Below are positions 44,201 to 64,000 of a DNA stretch of 64,000 nucleotides, in pieces. The notes below the pieces were generated by a model. It was not told the origin of the DNA and did no database searches. It was given only the letters and a program-made list of their open reading frames with translations. This DNA comes from Pelecanus crispus (lineage: Eukaryota > Chordata > Aves > Pelecaniformes > Pelecanidae). The stretch covers positions 40,635,044 through 40,699,043 of the forward strand of contig NC_134649.1 in the NCBI RefSeq assembly GCF_030463565.1, in the 5' to 3' direction. The position numbers were made by a program, and so were the translations under genes. Position 1 is the first letter of the stretch; the number at the start of each line of letters is the position of its first letter.

Positions 44201-47200
44201 GTGAGTGCGGGGCGGGCCGGGACCGGCCGGGCCGGGGCGGCGGCGGGGCCCGGCGGGGCGGGGAGCGGCGGCCGGGGGCGGCGCGGGGTGAGGGCAGGAG
44301 CCGCGGCGGCCGGCAGGGCCCGGGGGCGGCGGGAGGCCGGGATGCGGCCCGGGGGCGGGGGGGCGGGAGGCAGGGCCGGGGCGGCGGGGGGCGAGGCGGT
44401 GCGGGAGGGTGCAGCGGATGGCGGCGGGGGCAGCGTGAGAGGGACCTGAGGCGAGGGGGCGTGGGGCGGGGCAGGGGCTGGGGTGGCGGGGGGCAGGCAG
44501 CGCAGCCGCGGGGCGCGGGCCCGGCGGGACGGGCCGAGCTCGGCAGCCTCAGGCGGGAGCCGGGCCGCTGCCTGCGGCCCGATGCTCTGCTTGCGTGGGG
44601 GCACCGCCGGAGCCTGGGGCCCTCGGGCGGCGGGGCAGAAGCACCGGCCCCTGTCCCGTTCCCCGTCCCTTTCCCCTCTCCAAATGCCTGGGGCAGGGCA
44701 GCAGCGCAGGACGGGCCGGGGGCCTGCCGCTGGCTGCTGTCTGGTCGGGCTCTTCTTACCCAGGGACTTGTCAGGGCGTGGGGGGAGCTGGGCCTGCCGG
44801 GCTCCCCACGCAGCACAGCTATAAGGGCTCGACGCTGTCACGGTGCTTCGGGGGCGCAGTGATTTCCACATGGGTTGGAAACATTGCATGTGGTAGTGCT
44901 GGGTTGGGTGCCTGCCCCGAGCGGCTCTGTGCTTGCCCTGGCTCAGCCTGGGTGTCAGGCACGCCAAGAAAGTGAAGTAAGAGACGAGCTTGAGCCTTGA
45001 GACTTCTGATCCCTCAGGGGGACAAGGAGCAGAAGGTGACAAAAGCACCCGTGCGCGCGAGGGAAGTGTCTCCGTCGGCTGTGTTTGGGACATGGAGGAG
45101 CCAAAAGTCCATGGAAGGATGAGGCTGGGGGATAGCCAGCCTCCACAGCTATCCCAGTAAAAGGCCTTTGGGCGCTGGGGCAGGGGGTGCTGCAGTCCAA
45201 AACCGGGGGGCCTCTTCCTGCCAACTGCTAAATGTGCCCCAAACACGGGGGGCAGATTGCCTCTTGTTGTGTACCTTCTGCTGTGTTGTTCCCTGAGCAT
45301 TTACACTAGCCTGGTCTGGTGCCGCCATGGGAAGGGGTGGCCCTTCTCCCCGGCTCCTTGCTCCTGTTCCTGAGTTCTCCCTTTCCTCTGGCCAGTGAAA
45401 GTGTTTGTGCAGCCCCAGCATGAACTGGGTTGGGGAACTGCTCTAGGGTAAGACAAGCTTGGCAGAAAGGAGTTTCGCTCTGGCTGGCTTCTTGATCCGG
45501 TACATGCTGCAGGCACGTGGGTGCTCGCACCGGCACAAAGGCTGGGAGAGCAGAGGGCAAGGAGGCACCTCCTCTCTCAGCAGCGAGGCCAGGCTTTCTC
45601 GGCTTGGAGAAGGATTGAGTAAGGTTTTGTACGAGCGCCCAGCCCATCGGGTGCTTCTTGGAGGTACACCTGGCATCCAGCCAGGGCGGCCGTTCACCAT
45701 CTCTCCCCTGCAGCAGCTCCTAGAGTGCCGACATTAGCGGTGCCAAAACCTCCATGCCTCTGCACACCTGGGGGCTGAACATCCCGCCTGCCTGCCTGCA
45801 CGTTTCCTGATGGCAGAGAGGCAGAAAGTCTTGGGGGTTAGAACAGATGAATGGGAATAACCTGTGCTTTGTCTGCACTCCTCTGAAATCCCACAGTGCC
45901 TGCGGTGGCCTCGGGCTGGCATCAGTCTGACAGCTGAAACTGGGCAGAGCCTAGACCAGCTCGGCTCCTGCCTGCTGTTAGAAATAACTGTCGGCAAAGC
46001 GCCTGAGGGAGCCGGGCCCTCAGTGAGGTGTGAGAGCAGCAGGCTTCTCCTGGAGGAGCAACAGCAGACACACGACCCTGGCTCTCCTCCTCACCCCTTC
46101 TTGGGAGGAATGATGATCCTTTCTCAGGCCTCCAGGACCCCTTTTGGAGTTTGCTGTCACCCTGCCCGGCAGTTACCCTGTGCCGGGCTCCTGTGGAGCC
46201 TGGCCTGGCCCTGCACGAAGCAGTTGCTGCTTCTTGTCTCCCACTCCTCGTGGGGTTTTCACCCTAGAGGCAAAGGAAATTCAGCAAAAAACACTTTCCT
46301 GCTTTTGGCAAGCCTAGGTTAGCTTTCACAGTGCCGCGAAGCACCTGTAGTTGATCTGCTTCAGTGTTGGTGGGGACTGGAGCTGAGCAGTGGCGTGTGG
46401 GTAGCAGCAGTGGCCTGCCGGCATCAGAGGCTCAGCCTTGTGAACCATGGCCACATTTGCCACTGCGAGGGGCCCTTCCCATTCCCTCTGTAGCCAGAGG
46501 TGCTGCTGCATCCCAAGGAGGCCCAGCGTGTATAGCAGCTTGGGGATGGCACTGCTCTCCTCCCACACTCTTTCAAGCTCTCTGGGGCTGATGCCAGGCC
46601 CTGCTCAGTGTCCCTGTCTCCACGTTGTTTTGGGCCCCTCTGCCACGGGTGGCGGGAGTTGCCTGTGCCAGGCAGCCAGGCTGGACTCGGCGCTCGAGCT
46701 TTTCGCTTGGCTTCGGTGGCCCTTGGTTACAAGGGTGGGTTGGCCTGAAGAGAAACGGTTTGGGCGCAGCGCCTGTCACGGGGCTGGCTTTGCCAGAGCT
46801 GAGGATGGGCAGGACTGCTTTGCTTTCTGGGGTCTGTTGCAGTTTGTCACTATGACTCCACCTTTGTGGCTACTTGTTGCCCCAAGCATTTCTGGAACGC
46901 AAACACCCCGACAACACAGAGCTGCCAGCGTGCTCCCTCTGACCGAGTGCTTCCCTTGGAGCTGCCTCCTGCCCTGGGCTGTGCCTGAGTGGAGCTGTGG
47001 GCCTGTGCTTGGTACATGGGTGGGGGCAGGACGGGGTGTTCCCTCGGTGGAACTGGGCTGGGTCAAGATGCTGTCGGGCTCAGCTTTGCGTCCTCAGATG
47101 GGAGCGGGGCCGCGGGATGAGGTGTGAATCAGTGCACCGGGAGCTGCTGCAAGGCTGCCGGCACCTGGGGGCGGGCAGGATCCGTGCGGCTGGGCCCGCT

Positions 47201-48228
47201 CCCCCACAGCAAAGCCCTGCAGATGGGTGAGCGCTGCCAGGGTCAGGGTGTGGAGTCAGGGCAGCGCAGTAAAGGAAGAAGCTTTCCCACCTCTCAGCTT
47301 TCACTGCCTCTGTGGAGGCACCTCGAGTGGGAACGTTTTCAGCAGGTTGTTCCAGCTCTCCTCTATCGCAGCTGTGAACATCCAAACTGAGACCAGCCCT
47401 TGGGCCAACAGCTCCCAAATCCCGTAGGGGAGCTGGCTCTGCCTGGAAGGCATGTCTGAGGGGGCAGGAGTGAGCACCCTGCCTGCCCTGCCCTCTCCCT
47501 GGGCAGGCGGAGCAGAGGTATCTTGTTTCCAGGCCAGGCCCCGCTGGTGCTGTCTGTAAACCGGCGGGGAGATGAATATGCAAGGTGCAGTTGTGTTGGT
47601 TAAGCTCCCAGCTGGTGGGCGGAGGGGGAGGAACTCTGCTCTTGCCAGGGAGCTCTGCTCTCATCTGTCACTGGGAGACTGTCCTGGGTCTGCTCCTGCT
47701 TCTCCCCTTTCTTCCTTCTTAGGGTGTTACTCACTCCCGTTCCCGCCCTCTTACATGGGGCACTGTTTGACTGAAATAGCTGCCACCCCGAGCCATGGGG
47801 CAAGCTGCCCCTTTTGACCCCAGAGGCTCAATTTTGCGTATCAGGGCCTACCTGTGTCCTTGCCCTCGGCTCTGCCTCTGGGTGGTGTTAGCGCTGGCAG
47901 CTCCTCTGGGCCAGCGTTGCTGTAGTGGGAGCCATGAGCATGACAATTGCTTTCCAGGTTTTTAATGTGTGCCACATACGGAAGACCTCCGGTTGTATCT
48001 TGGGAGCTCTGACAAGCCCATGCTTTTGGCAGTAAGCATTGTAACAGCTGTGATGAGGTAGGTTTCCTCACCGAGCACTGCGTGGGGCTTCCTGTAAACG
48101 CCACAGCAAAGGATGTGTGAGGGCACTGGCCCTGGGAGGGCCTGGCGCTGGGGAGGATAGCGGATCCTCATGCTGTTGGGCCTTCTCCACCCACTCCTCC
48201 TGCCATGCTTGCTCTCTCCTCTCTTTAG
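44201..48228 (+). other. USP19: USP19 intron 1
   Basis: About 4 kb between the untranslated first exon and the exon carrying the start codon. The first 500 bp belong to the CpG island. The remainder holds no recognisable gene or repeat; open frames lack family matches. Confidence 0.6.
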
Positions 48229-48364
48229 GCCACTAGTTCCTTGCCAGAGAGTTTGACCACAGAGAGTCGCCAAGATAGCTGGGCCAGGAAGAAAACGTCG
48301 CACCCCTGACCCAGACTCCATTACCGACCCCGGCGGGCCGTTTGTGTCCTCCAAACGGCTGAAA

Positions 48365-63323
<14,959 letters not shown>

Positions 63324-64000
63324 GCACAGGCGCACGGCCAGCTGCGGGAGCAGGGCTGCCGGGGCACGCGCCGTCCTAGGACGCTACGTGACGAAGACGT
63401 CAGGCGGCAGGACAGAAACCGCTGGGAAGGACTCGCTGAGGGAAGCGTGGGGCCGTCGGCTCCTGCCTGTCTGCTGTGGCATCTCCCATGCCAGCTGGCA
63501 GGGCTGCGTGGCCAGCCCGCTGCCTTGCCAAGGCACAGCCCAGAACCAGGAGCCCCTCTGCCCTCCCTCACCCTTGCTGCCTGCTGGGAGCAGGGCAGAC
63601 CTCGTGGCTACCTGTTGCTCAGGAAGAAACATTGCTACTGCAGCGTGGCCGGGGCTTGGGAGCTCCCTGGGAGCATCAACCACCTCTGCTTGGTTCCCAA
63701 GAAAGAAATGGAGACTTGCTGGGGAGGCTGCAGAAAGGGCAGGATGCCCTGACACGGGTCCTGGTCCGGCCGCCCCTCCCAGCTGTGCTGCTGCGGGAGC
63801 CTTGTGTTCCCTGGAGCTGTCGCAACCCATGGCTCCTGGGCCAGCGCGGTCCCTCCTGTCAGCCTCCGGCTGAGCCTCCCAGTGCCAGCTGCCTGTGCAC
63901 CAGGAGTCGCGCACGCTGCACCCCAGCCCTGGGGCTGAACGGGCTTGTCACCAAGGGCTTGCGTGCTTCCCTGCTCAGCTCCTCTCCCCTGGGCAGCTGC
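63324..64000 (+). other. USP19: USP19 3' UTR, running to the window edge
   Basis: This non-coding sequence follows the USP19 stop. I see no AATAAA or ATTAAA, so the poly(A) site probably lies past the window. In human the next gene downstream in this direction is QARS1; nothing in these 677 bp resembles its coding sequence. Confidence 0.6.

Overview
The window is vertebrate nuclear DNA and most likely avian. Genes have phase-consistent GT-AG (and two GC-AG) introns, CpG-rich promoters and AATAAA signals. Introns are very short and stuffed with GC-rich minisatellites, as expected for a gene-dense bird microchromosome. The order CCDC71 - LAMB2-like - LAMB2 - USP19, all on the + strand, is the block known from human 3p21.31, where the LAMB2-like copy (LAMB2L/LAMB2P1) is a pseudogene. 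I recognise no transposable element, retroviral remnant, tRNA or rRNA gene.

Layout. 1-4081 (minus): a five-exon gene for a 345-residue HAD-fold-like protein that I do not recognise. 4082-4473: CpG-rich bidirectional promoter shared with CCDC71. 7116-8309 (+): the single coding exon of CCDC71. 8310-18870: about 10.5 kb with no recognisable protein gene, holding CCDC71 3' sequence and the upstream region of the first laminin gene. 18890-32924 (+): LAMB2L, 34 coding exons whose lengths sum to 1,830 codons with every splice phase matching, so it looks intact. 33344-43524 (+): LAMB2, 33 coding exons, open throughout except for one extra C in exon 10. 43850-44200: USP19 promoter. 48365-63323 (+): USP19, 26 coding exons, 1,434 residues, ending in a transmembrane tail.

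The two laminin genes are a head-to-tail duplicate with only about 275 bp between the poly(A) signal of the first and the ATG of the second. Each encodes a secreted beta-chain (LN, LE repeats, LF, LE repeats, coiled coil with a beta-knob) that would pair with alpha and gamma chains in basement membranes. Several exon-plus-intron blocks are nearly identical between the copies, which points to gene conversion. USP19 is an ER-anchored deubiquitinase unrelated in function to the laminins; its promoter carries CRE, E-box and ETS palindromes.

Strongest second-look items: the open LAMB2L gene where human has a pseudogene; the single-base frameshift in LAMB2; the LAMB2L-specific basic cassette exon; conversion tracts; an array of six inverted CCAAT-like boxes in the last USP19 intron; a G-quadruplex-like 11-bp array beside a splice acceptor; and the unrecognised HAD-like gene.
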